Positions 1-10,150 are shown, counted from the first letter of the stretch. The stretch is 58,696 nt of DNA from RUG14223 sp051881075 (GCA_051881075.1 JBJEPE010000049.1:1-58696), one strand, 5' to 3'. Numbers and translations are program-made. Notes: generated by a model not told the origin, from the letters alone.

Positions 1-2
1 TT

Positions 3-1031
3 GCAAATCCTGAGCTTTCAGCATACATCACAAAGCTTACAGGCAGTGATAGCTGGATAAAGGAGCTTAGCAACCTTGAGAAGCTTAACGATAAGATAAC
101 AGCAAGAACAGCCGAGAGCTTCAATAAGATAAAGCATACAAAGAAAGAGCAATTAAGCGAATATATAGAGAAGCATGAGGGCATAAAACTTGACCCGTCA
201 TTTATTTTTGATATTCAGGTTAAGCGTATGCACGAGTACAAAAGACAGCTTCTCAATGCTTTCTCAATAATGGATATATACTTCAGACTTAAAGACGGCA
301 CACTCACGGACTTCCAGCCGACAGCATTTATCTTCGGCGCAAAGGCCGCTCCGGGATATGCCAGAGCTAAGGCAATAATAAAGTATATAAACGAAATAGC
401 AAACAAGATCAATAACGACCCTGACGTAAACGATAAGCTTAAGGTAGTATTTGTATCTAACTATAATGTAACCTATGCAGAGAAAATAGTAGTTGCGGCA
501 GATATCTCAGAGCAGATATCTACAGCAGGCACAGAGGCCTCCGGTACAGGTAACATGAAGTTTATGATGAACGGTGCAGTTACACTCGGAACCTATGACG
601 GTGCAAACGTTGAGATTGTTAAGGAAGCCGGCGAAGAGAACAACTACATCTTCGGCGCAAGGGTAGAAGAGATAAGAGAGCTTGCAAACAGCTACGATCC
701 TAAGCATATTTACGAAAGTAATCCGCAGATAAAGCGTGTGCTTGATACACTTGTTGACGGTACCTTCAATGACGGCTGCGGTCATAACGGCGAGGGCAGC
801 TTTGCAGAGCTTTTCAACTCATTGATCAATGGCGCAAGCTGGCATAAGGCTGACCACTACTACCTGTTACGTGATTTTCCGGATTATGTTGAAACAAAGC
901 TCCGTGCTAACAGAGAATACCAGAACAGAGCTGAATTTGGTAAGAAGTGCCTGAGAAACATAGCTAAGTCAGGTAAATTCAGCAGTGACAGAACAATAAA
1001 ACAATACGCTGAGGAACTCTGGAATATCTGA
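3..1031 (+). CDS. glgP: Glycogen/maltodextrin phosphorylase, C-terminal part (5' end outside window)
   Basis: The frame is open from the left edge, so the start lies outside the window. The product is the C-terminal part (about 342 residues) of a GT35 alpha-glucan phosphorylase, a family usually near 800 residues, which releases glucose-1-phosphate from glycogen or maltodextrin in the cytoplasm. Visible family motifs are VKRMHEYKRQLLN, the FIFGAKAAPGY segment, a phosphate-site region around NYNVTYAEK, and EASGTGNMKF, whose lysine (codon 558-560) should carry pyridoxal phosphate. The end looks complete and is followed by a good terminator. Glycogen versus maltodextrin preference cannot be told from this part. 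The first in-frame ATG at 228 is internal, because homologous sequence continues upstream of it. Confidence 0.95.
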   Translation, partial: ANPELSAYITKLTGSDSWIKELSNLEKLNDKITARTAESFNKIKHTKKEQLSEYIEKHEGIKLDPSFIFDIQVKRMHEYKRQLLNAFSIMDIYFRLKDGTLTDFQPTAFIFGAKAAPGYARAKAIIKYINEIANKINNDPDVNDKLKVVFVSNYNVTYAEKIVVAADISEQISTAGTEASGTGNMKFMMNGAVTLGTYDGANVEIVKEAGEENNYIFGARVEEIRELANSYDPKHIYESNPQIKRVLDTLVDGTFNDGCGHNGEGSFAELFNSLINGASWHKADHYYLLRDFPDYVETKLRANREYQNRAEFGKKCLRNIAKSGKFSSDRTIKQYAEELWNI

Positions 1032-1051
1032 TAAATTTTAATAAAGAATTT

Positions 1052-1096
1052 GCCCACATTTGCACTTTGCGTGCTTATGTGGGCGTTTATTTTTTT
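1052..1096 (+). terminator. Rho-independent terminator after glgP
   Basis: An 8-bp stem GCCCACAT (1052-1059) / ATGTGGGC (1077-1084) with an inner GCAC/GTGC helix is followed by a T-rich run to about 1096. It ends the phosphorylase transcript. Confidence 0.85.
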
Positions 1097-1201
1097 GTAA
1101 AATGCGACTGTTAATTTTAACAAAAAAATATATGTATAATTTAACTGAATTAGTAAATTGCACAAACTTTTTAACAAATTAAAATAGTTTAAAAATAAGG
1201 C

Positions 1202-1230
1202 TTTAACTTATTAGAAATATATGTTATATT
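1202..1230 (+). promoter_or_regulatory. Candidate sigma-A promoter of the dockerin protease gene
   Basis: TTTAAC (1202-1207), a 17-bp spacer and TATATT (1225-1230) with an extended -10 TG at 1222-1223. The -35 is weak. A second TATAAT lies at 1135-1140 without a convincing -35. The gene's ribosome site AGGAGG is at 1262-1267. Confidence 0.4.
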
Positions 1231-1275
1231 TACTATGTAACTTTATATCAAAATCCTACCTAGGAGGTAAATAAC

Positions 1276-4200
1276 ATGAAAACAACAAGAAAAATACTAT
1301 CTTTGGCTTTAGCTTTTTTAATGGTATTGAGTTTATTTCCATCAATATCATTTAAAGCAAGTGCGGCTGATGCCGACGCCACAGGAGCAGTTTTAACACC
1401 TCAACAGAGATTTAATGTTGCAACAACGCCGTCAAAGTATGGCTTAATCTATGTTGATACAAACGGAGAGTTAAGGCTTTCACGTACTGATAATGCACTT
1501 AAAATCAGAAAAGCCGATACGGTTCCATCATCCTATAACTCTAAGGATCTGGGTTATATTACATCAGTAAGAAATCAGGGCGCTTACGGTACTTGCTGGG
1601 CATTTGCCGCTTGTGCCGCATCTGAGGCAAGCCTTATAAAAAATAACGGTTATTCAAGAACCGCCAGCACAACAATACTTGCTCCGGGTCATCTTGCATA
1701 TTGGACATTCGCTTCAGCATATGACAAGCTTGGATTACTTACGGGCGACAAGACAGCAATTTTGACAGCCAATACTACTGCTTATGATTTCGGCGGTTCC
1801 AGTTATTTGGCGGCATATACCATAACAAAGGGTACCGGACCTGCTTTAGAGAATGATTATCCATACGGTACATATCCGGGATCAAGCGGTAAATCATTTA
1901 CATCCGATCAATCATATCAGAAGAATGCAGGCGCACAGATCAAGAACATCTATTGGGTAGATTACTCAAACAGAGAAGATGTTAAGAAGATGATTATGCA
2001 GTACGGCGCAGGTACATTCGGATATTATGTTGCTGATAATGACTCGGATTACGAGAAGAGCGGCACATATAACGGCGAAGCATATACATCTTATGCTATT
2101 GCCAACGGCATAAATTATGACAGCTCGACCAAGACATACGAAAATCAGTATTCTAACCATGATATCACTGTTGTAGGCTGGGACGATAACTTCCCTGCAG
2201 AAAACTTTGCTTCTGCATCAGGCGTTACCGAAGACGGTGCATGGCTCTGTAAGAATAGCTGGGGTACAAGCTATGGAGCAAGCGGATATTACTGGATATC
2301 ATATCAGGACTTCGCAAACAGCGGAGATACAGCAGCTTTCTTTGAGTATGAAACAGAAACACCGTATGATAATATATATCAATATGATGGTACAAGCTCT
2401 GTATTATATTACTATACAGATGAAGGCGGATACATGGGTAATGTATTTACCGCAGATTCTGACGAAACACTCAAGGCAGTGTCTTTCTTCACACTTGATA
2501 CAAATGTAGGCTATACTGTAAATGTATATAAGAATGTTACAAGCACACCTACATCAGGAACATTGGTATCTTCTGCTACAGTAAGCGGTACAACTACATA
2601 TATGCAGTATGTCACCGTTCCGCTTAATGCAGAGGTAAACATTGATAAGGGCGAAAAGTACTCAGTAGTTGTTAAGTTCGACGCAGGCAAATGCTTGCCG
2701 GTAGACTGTAGTGATACTATAACAGGCTACTATAAGTTTACCAATGCCACAAGTGCCGGTCAAAGCTATTACAGCTCAAACGGTACAACTTGGACAGATG
2801 TATCAAGTGAAACATACGGCACGGAGTCAAACTACAGCTTCAGAGTTAAGGCTCTTACAAATGAGCGTGAGCCTGATCCGGTAGCAGTTACAGGTGTTAC
2901 TCTTGATCAGACAAGCGTTTCTATACCGCAAAGCACAAGCGTTACACTTACGGCAACTGTTGCTCCTGAGGACGCAACAAACAAGGCTGTTACATGGACA
3001 AGCTCTGACGATACTATTGCAACCGTTGTTGACGGTAAGGTAGTAGCTTCTAATGAAAAGACAGGTACAGTTACAATAACTGCAACAACAGTTGACGGTA
3101 ATTATTCAGCAAGCTGTACAGTAACAGTTACAGAGTTTACCGGCGGATTCCTTCCGGCAACAAAGGCAGATTTCAAGGGTAATGACAGATTTATGCTTAC
3201 CGTTACTGTAGACGGCGTAGTATATGCTATGAAGAACGTTGCAGATACTACAGACACATCAGGCCTTATAGGTGCTGTTGTTTCAGGCAACACAACACAG
3301 GCAAGCAAAATGGCAACAGCAGTATGGACACCTCTCAAAACAGGTGTTACTGATAATACAGACGCTTCTCTTATTTGGGAAACAGAGGCTAATAACGACG
3401 GTACATACATGATAAAGAGTGCCGCAACAGGTGAATATCTCTATGCAAATTCATCCTCAAACGGCGTATCGCTCGGTACAACCTCCGCTAACTGGACAAT
3501 AACGGATACAGCAGACGGCGAGAGCGTAATTCTCTCTATAGGTACATCTAAAGAGCTTTACTACCGTAAGTCCTCCGCAGTATTTAAGACATATGCAAGC
3601 GGTAAGACAGAAGCAGATTACATCGTTCCTCAGGCTTATGTTTATGAGGTAAATCCTGCAGATGTAACACAATATACAGTAGAAGCAAATACACTTGATG
3701 AAACAATGGGACTTGTTTCAGGTAACGGCACATACGATTCCGGTACAAACGCCACTGTAACAGCAACAGCCGCAGATGGCTATAAGTTTGTAAACTGGAC
3801 TGATGATGACGAGAATGTTGTAAGCACCGATAATCCATATACATTTATGGTAACAGGTAATACTGTTTTATGGGCAACATTTGAAGAGGATGTTGTTGAA
3901 GAACCGGATGTACCTGTAGACGGCGCATATGTAGAGGTTACTGCCGATACTACTTTCAAAGCAGGCGACAAGCTTATGATAGTTGCCGATAACGGTAGCT
4001 TATATGCTTTGAATACTACAGCAGGTACAAGCTCATCAAATATGCTTAAGGGTACAGAGGTTACAGCTACTCAGATAGCTAACAATACTGATGATACATT
4101 AACATGGGTAATTGAAACAGTAAATGATGACGGTACATTCACAATTAAGAATGCAAGCACAGGTACTTATCTGTATTCAACATCATCAGGTAACGGCTTG

Positions 4201-7200
4201 TCATTGAAGGCAAGCTCTGCTAACTGGACATTTGATTCTAACATGGTATTGTCGGTAGGCGGCAGCACAGGTAGGGCTCTCTTACTGAACAAGAGCGCAA
4301 ATGAATTTAAGACATACGCTTATTCAAACAGAACAGGAAGTTCTTACGTAGTACCTACACTGTATATATTCTCAGAGGGTGCAGACGCTCCTGTAGAGCC
4401 GACAAAGTACACGGTAACATTTGATATTACAGGCAACGGTACTATTGATTATAAGGGTACATCATATTCAAACGGACAGTCTGTTCAAATATATGAGAAT
4501 ACATCAGCAACATTTACTGCAACACCGGCCAGCGGTTATTTACTCGGCAGCTGGATGGACGGCGATGCAAACTTAATAGAGGGAAACACATATACATTCA
4601 CAGTTACAGGCGATACAACAATCACAGCAGAATTTGTTGTAGATACAACACCTGTAAAGGTAGCAAATGTAGTAGCTACTCCGGGCTCATCAAGCATAGT
4701 AGCGGGTTCTTCTGTAGAGCTTAGCTGCGCAACAGCCGGCGCAACGATTTATTACAGCATAAACGGTGGAGCAAGCTGGGTAGAATATGCCGGTGCTATA
4801 GTTATTGACAGCTTCCCGACAGAGATTATGACATATGCTACAGCTACAGACTATGAAGATAGTGATGTATCTACATATATATATGAAGAAAAGGTAGTAG
4901 TACCTCCTGCAGAGGGCTCATATGTTCTCAGCACAAGCGAAGCACCGGAAGACGGTGAATACATAATAGCGGCCAATGTTGGTGATGCAGGCTACTATTC
5001 AATTAAAAGTGAATTAACAAGCAGTAAATATGCAGGTGAGGCAATCTCAGTTACAGATAATGTAGTAGATTCAACTGACGGCATATATACATTTAGTATC
5101 AAGTCACTTGGTAATAACCAATACAGCATTTATGACAAGACAGCAGGTAAGTATGTAACATACTCAAGCGGAACAAATCTCGGATTATCCGATACAGCAT
5201 ATGCATTTACTATCGTATATAATACAAACGGTTATGAGATAGTATCAGTAGCAAATACAAGCAGAGGTATTCTGTATAGCACATACAGTAATGCTAATAA
5301 GTTCGGTGGATATTCTACAAATAACTTCGGTGCTACAAATTACTACCGTATATCACTATTTAAGTGCAACAGCAGTGAGCCTGAGCCTGCTAAGACATAT
5401 ACAGTATCACTTGATGTAATGGGCAACGGTTCAGTTACATATAACGGTACTTCATACACAGGCTCTAACAATAAAATAACAGTTGAAGAGGGTGCAGAGG
5501 TAACACTTACGGCGGTACCTGATGCACATAACTCATTCAGCAGTTGGCTTGATGAAGATAGCAATGAGAGCACAGAAACTTCATATACATTCACAGCAAG
5601 CAAGGATATTTATATAATCGCATCATTTGAGGAAGATCCTACGGCAATGGTAGGTGCAAGCTTCACAGGTAACGGTACTATCACAGTAAACGGCGAAAAT
5701 GCAGATGATCTTATAAGCGTATATGTTGGCGATACAGTAACATTTACAGCTACACCGGATGCTGACAGCTACTTTGTAAGCTGGGTTATCAACGGTACTC
5801 AGTACGACACAGCAGAGGTTGCTTACACAGTAACATCTACCGGTGATATCGACGCAAAGGCAACATTCGCATTTAAATATAACTTTGACGGTACAGGTAG
5901 TGTGGACGGCGATGACGTTTATATGCTTCAAATGTATCTAACAGGCGAAGTAGATACTATGGATAATATTGCATATGCTGACGTAAACGGCGACGGTCAG
6001 GTAAACCTTCTTGACGCATATGTACTTTACATTAAGATTAATGCGCAGGCATCATTAAAAGGCTTAAGAGGCGACACCATTTCAGTCGGTGGCTTCCAGA
6101 AGATAAATAGCATTGCAGACCTTAATGCAGGCGACCAAATAATATTTGTATATAATGATTTAGCTATAAACAATGTTGTTGACAGCTCAGGTCATACAGA
6201 GGGTATGTCTGTATCATATTTAGGCGATTACATTGTAAATCCTGATACATCATATGTATGGGTAGTAGGCATTGATGAAGAAGCAACAACATATAAGTAT
6301 TCTTTCCTTAGTGCCGCTGATTCTATCAACTATCTTGCTAACACAGGCTCAGCAAATAAGATATCCTTCAGCTCAACAGCAAGTATGTTCAATATTGAAA
6401 GCTATGTAAATAATAATACGGCTGAAACACTATATAAAATCTATAATTCAGCTAAAGGTCTTGCATACAGAGCAAACACCTATAACTACTTCAGTTTCTA
6501 CGCAGCTTCAAACCTTTCAGTAAGCAGTAAGGAATACTTTGGTGTAAAGATTTATAAGTATAACTCTGAATTAAGCTTTGATGAAACTGACAAGCTTACA
6601 ATTACCACAGCAGTAGCCGAGGGACAGGAAGCAATGGGTACAGTAACTGATACCTTGACAGTTTTCTCAGGCGGTAATGTAACTATTAAAGCAACACCTA
6701 ACGCAAACTACGATTTTGTTTCATGGACAATTACAGGTGAAGACGGAACCGTAATAACATCAGAAGATGCAACTTATTCATTTACTAATGTTACTCAAAA
6801 CTACACAGCAGTAGCAAGCTTTAAGATAAAGCCAATATGTGACCTTGAGATAAGTGCAATAAGAGGTACCAGCACAGTAGTTACACAGCTTTCTGTTGGT
6901 GATGTTATCTATTTCAATACAAAGAATCTTATCGTTACTACCGATGAACTCACAGTATCTTATAAGATAGGTGAAAGCGGAGAATGGGTTGAGGGTACAA
7001 GCTACACAGTAACCGGTGAAGAAACATATCCGCTCACAGTTTATGTTAAGGCAGAGGCAGAGGGCTACGATTCAGTAGAGGCATCAGCAACATATGAGCA
7101 GTACAGCGTTAAGACAGGCGACTACGGCAGAGTAATTACTGAGTCTAATATTACAGAGGGTTCGTATGTTATCGTTGCTGAGTTTGACGGAAAATATTAT

Positions 7201-7869
7201 GCACTTACATCTGCATTAAACAGCTCAAATAAGTTGGTTGCTAAAGAGATAACAATAGAGAACGGAGTTATTTCTGTAGATAATTCACTTGCATCAAGCA
7301 TTGTAACCTTCTCTAACGGTAAAACAGATGATAACGGCGTAAGCTATGTTCTTTCTACAGATTTAGGTATAATTAAGGTATCCTCATCATCAACAAACAT
7401 TTCTTACGGTTCAGGTTCAAGCTTCTATGTAAAGGCTGATGAAGCTAACGAGGGCTTATATAAGCTTGTATGTGACAGCACTATAGCAGCTACAAATTAC
7501 CGTACATTAACTCTTTCATATTCAGATACAGCACAAATTTTCGGTAACTATTCAAATGCTTCAAACGGAAATTATGCGTTCTCAGTAATGCTCTTTAAGT
7601 ACGGTGCAGAGCCGGAGGGAGTTATACCGGATGAACCTGTAGATGAGTACAGCGCACATGACTTTAATCATGACGGCGTAGTAAATGCAACAGATGTTAA
7701 GTTATTACAACAATATCTTACAGGCGAAGCAATGGCAGAGGATACACTCGGCACATTAACAGCAGCAGAGGTAGTAGCTAATATCGAGGCAAACGGCGAT
7801 CTTGATAACAGCGGTTCTATCAACCTCCTTGATGCTTATCTGCTTAATATAGAGGTATTAAGCTTATAA
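1276..7869 (+). CDS. Secreted papain-family (C1) cysteine protease with two dockerins
   Basis: This 2197-residue protein starts with a signal peptide (cleavage near residue 31). The protease domain covers about 84-355, with oxyanion Gln101 and catalytic Cys107 in QGAYGTCWAF, His295 in SNHDITVVGW and Asn327 in CKNSWGTSYG. A lectin-like domain typical of bacterial C1 peptidases (about 362-525) and a BIG2 Ig-like domain (about 540-620) follow. The rest alternates five copies of an unnamed ~150-residue beta module (about 629-790, 884-1035, 1214-1365, 1604-1770, 1954-2112) with five InlB-type B repeats and two chitobiase-C-like domains. One dockerin is internal (about 1535-1590, second loop DVNGDGQVNLLDA) and one terminal (about 2128-2197, first loop DFNHDGVVNATD). 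Dockerins bind cohesins, so I infer attachment to a cellulosome- or amylosome-like scaffold. The start is fixed by AGGAGG 8 bases upstream. Substrate is unknown. Confidence 0.92.
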   Translation: MKTTRKILSLALAFLMVLSLFPSISFKASAADADATGAVLTPQQRFNVATTPSKYGLIYVDTNGELRLSRTDNALKIRKADTVPSSYNSKDLGYITSVRNQGAYGTCWAFAACAASEASLIKNNGYSRTASTTILAPGHLAYWTFASAYDKLGLLTGDKTAILTANTTAYDFGGSSYLAAYTITKGTGPALENDYPYGTYPGSSGKSFTSDQSYQKNAGAQIKNIYWVDYSNREDVKKMIMQYGAGTFGYYVADNDSDYEKSGTYNGEAYTSYAIANGINYDSSTKTYENQYSNHDITVVGWDDNFPAENFASASGVTEDGAWLCKNSWGTSYGASGYYWISYQDFANSGDTAAFFEYETETPYDNIYQYDGTSSVLYYYTDEGGYMGNVFTADSDETLKAVSFFTLDTNVGYTVNVYKNVTSTPTSGTLVSSATVSGTTTYMQYVTVPLNAEVNIDKGEKYSVVVKFDAGKCLPVDCSDTITGYYKFTNATSAGQSYYSSNGTTWTDVSSETYGTESNYSFRVKALTNEREPDPVAVTGVTLDQTSVSIPQSTSVTLTATVAPEDATNKAVTWTSSDDTIATVVDGKVVASNEKTGTVTITATTVDGNYSASCTVTVTEFTGGFLPATKADFKGNDRFMLTVTVDGVVYAMKNVADTTDTSGLIGAVVSGNTTQASKMATAVWTPLKTGVTDNTDASLIWETEANNDGTYMIKSAATGEYLYANSSSNGVSLGTTSANWTITDTADGESVILSIGTSKELYYRKSSAVFKTYASGKTEADYIVPQAYVYEVNPADVTQYTVEANTLDETMGLVSGNGTYDSGTNATVTATAADGYKFVNWTDDDENVVSTDNPYTFMVTGNTVLWATFEEDVVEEPDVPVDGAYVEVTADTTFKAGDKLMIVADNGSLYALNTTAGTSSSNMLKGTEVTATQIANNTDDTLTWVIETVNDDGTFTIKNASTGTYLYSTSSGNGLSLKASSANWTFDSNMVLSVGGSTGRALLLNKSANEFKTYAYSNRTGSSYVVPTLYIFSEGADAPVEPTKYTVTFDITGNGTIDYKGTSYSNGQSVQIYENTSATFTATPASGYLLGSWMDGDANLIEGNTYTFTVTGDTTITAEFVVDTTPVKVANVVATPGSSSIVAGSSVELSCATAGATIYYSINGGASWVEYAGAIVIDSFPTEIMTYATATDYEDSDVSTYIYEEKVVVPPAEGSYVLSTSEAPEDGEYIIAANVGDAGYYSIKSELTSSKYAGEAISVTDNVVDSTDGIYTFSIKSLGNNQYSIYDKTAGKYVTYSSGTNLGLSDTAYAFTIVYNTNGYEIVSVANTSRGILYSTYSNANKFGGYSTNNFGATNYYRISLFKCNSSEPEPAKTYTVSLDVMGNGSVTYNGTSYTGSNNKITVEEGAEVTLTAVPDAHNSFSSWLDEDSNESTETSYTFTASKDIYIIASFEEDPTAMVGASFTGNGTITVNGENADDLISVYVGDTVTFTATPDADSYFVSWVINGTQYDTAEVAYTVTSTGDIDAKATFAFKYNFDGTGSVDGDDVYMLQMYLTGEVDTMDNIAYADVNGDGQVNLLDAYVLYIKINAQASLKGLRGDTISVGGFQKINSIADLNAGDQIIFVYNDLAINNVVDSSGHTEGMSVSYLGDYIVNPDTSYVWVVGIDEEATTYKYSFLSAADSINYLANTGSANKISFSSTASMFNIESYVNNNTAETLYKIYNSAKGLAYRANTYNYFSFYAASNLSVSSKEYFGVKIYKYNSELSFDETDKLTITTAVAEGQEAMGTVTDTLTVFSGGNVTIKATPNANYDFVSWTITGEDGTVITSEDATYSFTNVTQNYTAVASFKIKPICDLEISAIRGTSTVVTQLSVGDVIYFNTKNLIVTTDELTVSYKIGESGEWVEGTSYTVTGEETYPLTVYVKAEAEGYDSVEASATYEQYSVKTGDYGRVITESNITEGSYVIVAEFDGKYYALTSALNSSNKLVAKEITIENGVISVDNSLASSIVTFSNGKTDDNGVSYVLSTDLGIIKVSSSSTNISYGSGSSFYVKADEANEGLYKLVCDSTIAATNYRTLTLSYSDTAQIFGNYSNASNGNYAFSVMLFKYGAEPEGVIPDEPVDEYSAHDFNHDGVVNATDVKLLQQYLTGEAMAEDTLGTLTAAEVVANIEANGDLDNSGSINLLDAYLLNIEVLSL

Positions 7870-7958
7870 TATAAGATTGAGCTTATATGATGTAAATTGC
7901 CCTGTAGTAAGGCAGAGCAATCATCATGAGTTAAACCGATATGATGTAAAATTTAATA

Positions 7959-7982
7959 GGGGCTGTCTTTATTGACAGCCCC
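7959..7982 (+). terminator. Perfect hairpin downstream of the protease gene, likely terminator
   Basis: GGGGCTGTC (7959-7967), loop TTTATT, GACAGCCCC (7974-7982). The stem is strong and lies 90 bp past the stop codon, but no T-run follows, so termination or 3'-end protection is inferred. Confidence 0.6.
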
Positions 7983-8357
7983 GGTACATAAATAACCGTA
8001 CAGACGGTTTTAATGCTATCCCGATTAAATGTCTGTACTTGCACGGTTGTGCAGTATTTTAGCAAACTTAATTGACGTAACTATTTATATATTTTAATTA
8101 ACTATCTTATAAAACGAAGCTTAAAGCACATATGACGCTTTAAGGCTACTGACCTTTGATAAAGTATAATTATGCAAGGGTTTAGTTGTTGTACGCTTTT
8201 TTTGATATATTTAAAAATGGCATTATAAAATTTTAAAATGAGCGTATAAGACAGTGCATGATTATACGATAAGTGTGTGATGACGATAGAGGTTTGCTTT
8301 TTTGTATACTTCTGTTTTGGTTTACACATTATTATGTATCTTCAATTTGGTACTTGT

Positions 8358-8390
8358 AATATTGCTATATAGAGGAAATACAGCAATATT
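8358..8390 (+). promoter_or_regulatory. Leader hairpin upstream of the 8433 gene
   Basis: AATATTGCT (8358-8366) pairs with AGCAATATT (8382-8390) across a 15-base loop, ending 27 bases before the ribosome site GGGAGAGG (8418-8425). It could be a weak terminator, an mRNA stabiliser or an operator. The sequence alone does not decide. Confidence 0.35.
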
Positions 8391-8432
8391 ATTTTAATAA
8401 TAAATAATAAATTTAACGGGAGAGGAATTTTT

Positions 8433-10106
8433 ATGAAGTGTTCAAAAAAGAAATTGGTATCATTACTATTAGTTTTCGTAATGCTATTGTCAATGGTACC
8501 GGCAATGTCTATCGTGGCTTCGGCTGCTGCAGTAGATTCAAATGGTGTGCAAATGTCTGACGAATTTTGCGAGCCATTAACCGACGGCAAGATAGTTTTC
8601 AAATACGTAAAGCCCACCGATAAAGCAAGCTGGTTAATATGGGAAGATTTTTGTATGGAAAATCCCAGTTTTTCTTTTAATCCTGAGGTTGATTTCAGCG
8701 ATGATTTTAGCAAGCTTGATCTTTACCTTAATAAGGACAGTGAGAATGAAGAACATCATATCGTTGATGTTGTGTGGGATTATGATGCTAATGTATTAAA
8801 GATGGTACAGTCTATAGTTGATAAGTTCCCTGAGGATAGAGATTGGTTTAGTGTTACTGACATGGAATTTATTAATTTTTTGACATACGATAGATCTGAT
8901 GTTAGAACTCTTGCTTTGGCAAATTATTCCGGAGAGCTAAAGTCTATATTCGATAATAAGAATTTTACTTTGGAAATAGAGGCACGTATGGGCTCCGATG
9001 ATCCTTTTTATACCGAAGAAATCGGATCTGCTAAGTTACTTTATGATGATACGGCTTACTTCCTTTCAGAATGGCTTGGTGCAAAGGCAGACCACGCTAT
9101 ATATGTTCCTGATAGCACAGAAGATACAAAGGATGCCCTTATCGAAGCAGCACAAAAGAGAATAGATGATTACATCGGTAAAGGCATTGTTAGAATAACT
9201 GCAACAGATGAAATTATTACAAATTACATAAATAATAGTGATTTACTTGATGAGAACGGAAAATATTATTATCTTAATAAAGCCGTCGGCGGTTATGTAT
9301 TTAACGTTAATGTTGCCGGTAAGCAAAGGGACTATAAATTTGTTATAATTAAGGATGATAATGAGCTTACAGTTCCTTCATACACTACAGTTGACGTTGA
9401 TACAAATGTTTCCGTAAAAACCAATTCAACTAAGCTCCCGCTTGATACGGTTGTTATGGTTGAAAAGATTATAGAAGGCAATGTTTATGATAATATCATC
9501 AAAACTCTGAATGTTGAAGATGAAGATAGCGAAATATTTGATATTAAGCTTCATTCCGCTTCAAGTAATGAGTATATTACCCGTGTAGATGACGGACAGT
9601 TTGAAGTAAGGCTTCCTATTCCTGAAAAACTTAAGAAAAAAGAATTGTCTGTTTATTATATTGACGACGATGGCGAAGTAACCAAGTATGATGTAACCGT
9701 AAAAGACGGTTTTGCAGTTTTCACAACAGATCACTTTAGTGTTTATTCCATAGTTGGAACGCATGATCATAAAGGAGGCATAGCCACCTGCTGTGAAAAG
9801 GCTATTTGTGATATTTGCGATAAGTCTTACGGCAAGCTTGATCCTACAAATCATTCCGGCGGAACAGAGATTCGTAATGCAAAAGAAGCAACAGAGAATG
9901 AAAAAGGCTATACCGGCGATACCTATTGCAAGGGTTGCGGTGAAAAAATAGCAGACGGAAAAGAAATTCCTGCGATAGGCACTACACAAACCGGAGATAC
10001 CGGTAATATTTGGATTTTGATAGCACTCCTGTTTGTTAGCGGAGCTTGCGTATTTGCTATAGTTAATTATAGACGCAGAAAAAGAATGGCACTTATAATG
10101 GATTAA
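8433..10106 (+). CDS. Secreted surface protein with sortase-like C-terminal anchor
   Basis: The 557-residue product has a signal peptide (cleavage after about residue 33, VASAAA). The central region, about 34-440, resembles nothing I recognise and is acidic. About residues 441-515 contain paired cysteines and histidines (CCEKAICDICDKSYG and YCKGCGEKIADG), a Cys-rich repeat type common in cell-wall proteins of gut Firmicutes and possibly metal binding. The C-terminus reads TTQTGDTGN, a hydrophobic helix, then RRRKR, which is the layout of a sortase sorting signal but with TQTGD instead of LPxTG. A sortase gene lies at 24690-26819. The start follows GGGAGAGG at 8418-8425. Wall anchoring is inferred; the function is unknown. 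Confidence 0.8.
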   Translation: MKCSKKKLVSLLLVFVMLLSMVPAMSIVASAAAVDSNGVQMSDEFCEPLTDGKIVFKYVKPTDKASWLIWEDFCMENPSFSFNPEVDFSDDFSKLDLYLNKDSENEEHHIVDVVWDYDANVLKMVQSIVDKFPEDRDWFSVTDMEFINFLTYDRSDVRTLALANYSGELKSIFDNKNFTLEIEARMGSDDPFYTEEIGSAKLLYDDTAYFLSEWLGAKADHAIYVPDSTEDTKDALIEAAQKRIDDYIGKGIVRITATDEIITNYINNSDLLDENGKYYYLNKAVGGYVFNVNVAGKQRDYKFVIIKDDNELTVPSYTTVDVDTNVSVKTNSTKLPLDTVVMVEKIIEGNVYDNIIKTLNVEDEDSEIFDIKLHSASSNEYITRVDDGQFEVRLPIPEKLKKKELSVYYIDDDGEVTKYDVTVKDGFAVFTTDHFSVYSIVGTHDHKGGIATCCEKAICDICDKSYGKLDPTNHSGGTEIRNAKEATENEKGYTGDTYCKGCGEKIADGKEIPAIGTTQTGDTGNIWILIALLFVSGACVFAIVNYRRRKRMALIMD

Positions 10107-10117
10107 AATTTATAAGT

Positions 10118-10150
10118 AAGGGCGGTAGTGAGCAAATTCACTATCGCCTT
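10118..10150 (+). terminator. Hairpin after the 8433 gene
   Basis: AAGGGCGGTAGTGA (10118-10131) pairs with TCACTATCGCCTT (10138-10150) with one bulge and one wobble. It starts 12 bases after the stop codon. The following sequence is A/T-rich rather than a clean T-run. Confidence 0.55.

Larger units (their letters stand above)
7870..8432. other. 563-bp intergenic region between protease and surface-protein genes
   Basis: No gene is supported here. It holds a perfect hairpin (7959-7982), a long-range inverted repeat GTACAGAC/GTCTGTAC (7998-8005 and 8031-8038), a 12-bp direct repeat ATATGATGTAAA (7885-7896 and 7939-7950), and a hairpin in the leader of the next gene (8358-8390). A 75-codon minus-strand frame at 8102-8329 lacks a convincing ribosome site and is treated as noise. 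Confidence 0.6.

Noticed and set aside
8102..8329. 75-codon minus-strand frame in the intergenic region
   Set aside because: The composition is A/T-driven, there is no clear ribosome site and no recognisable motif.
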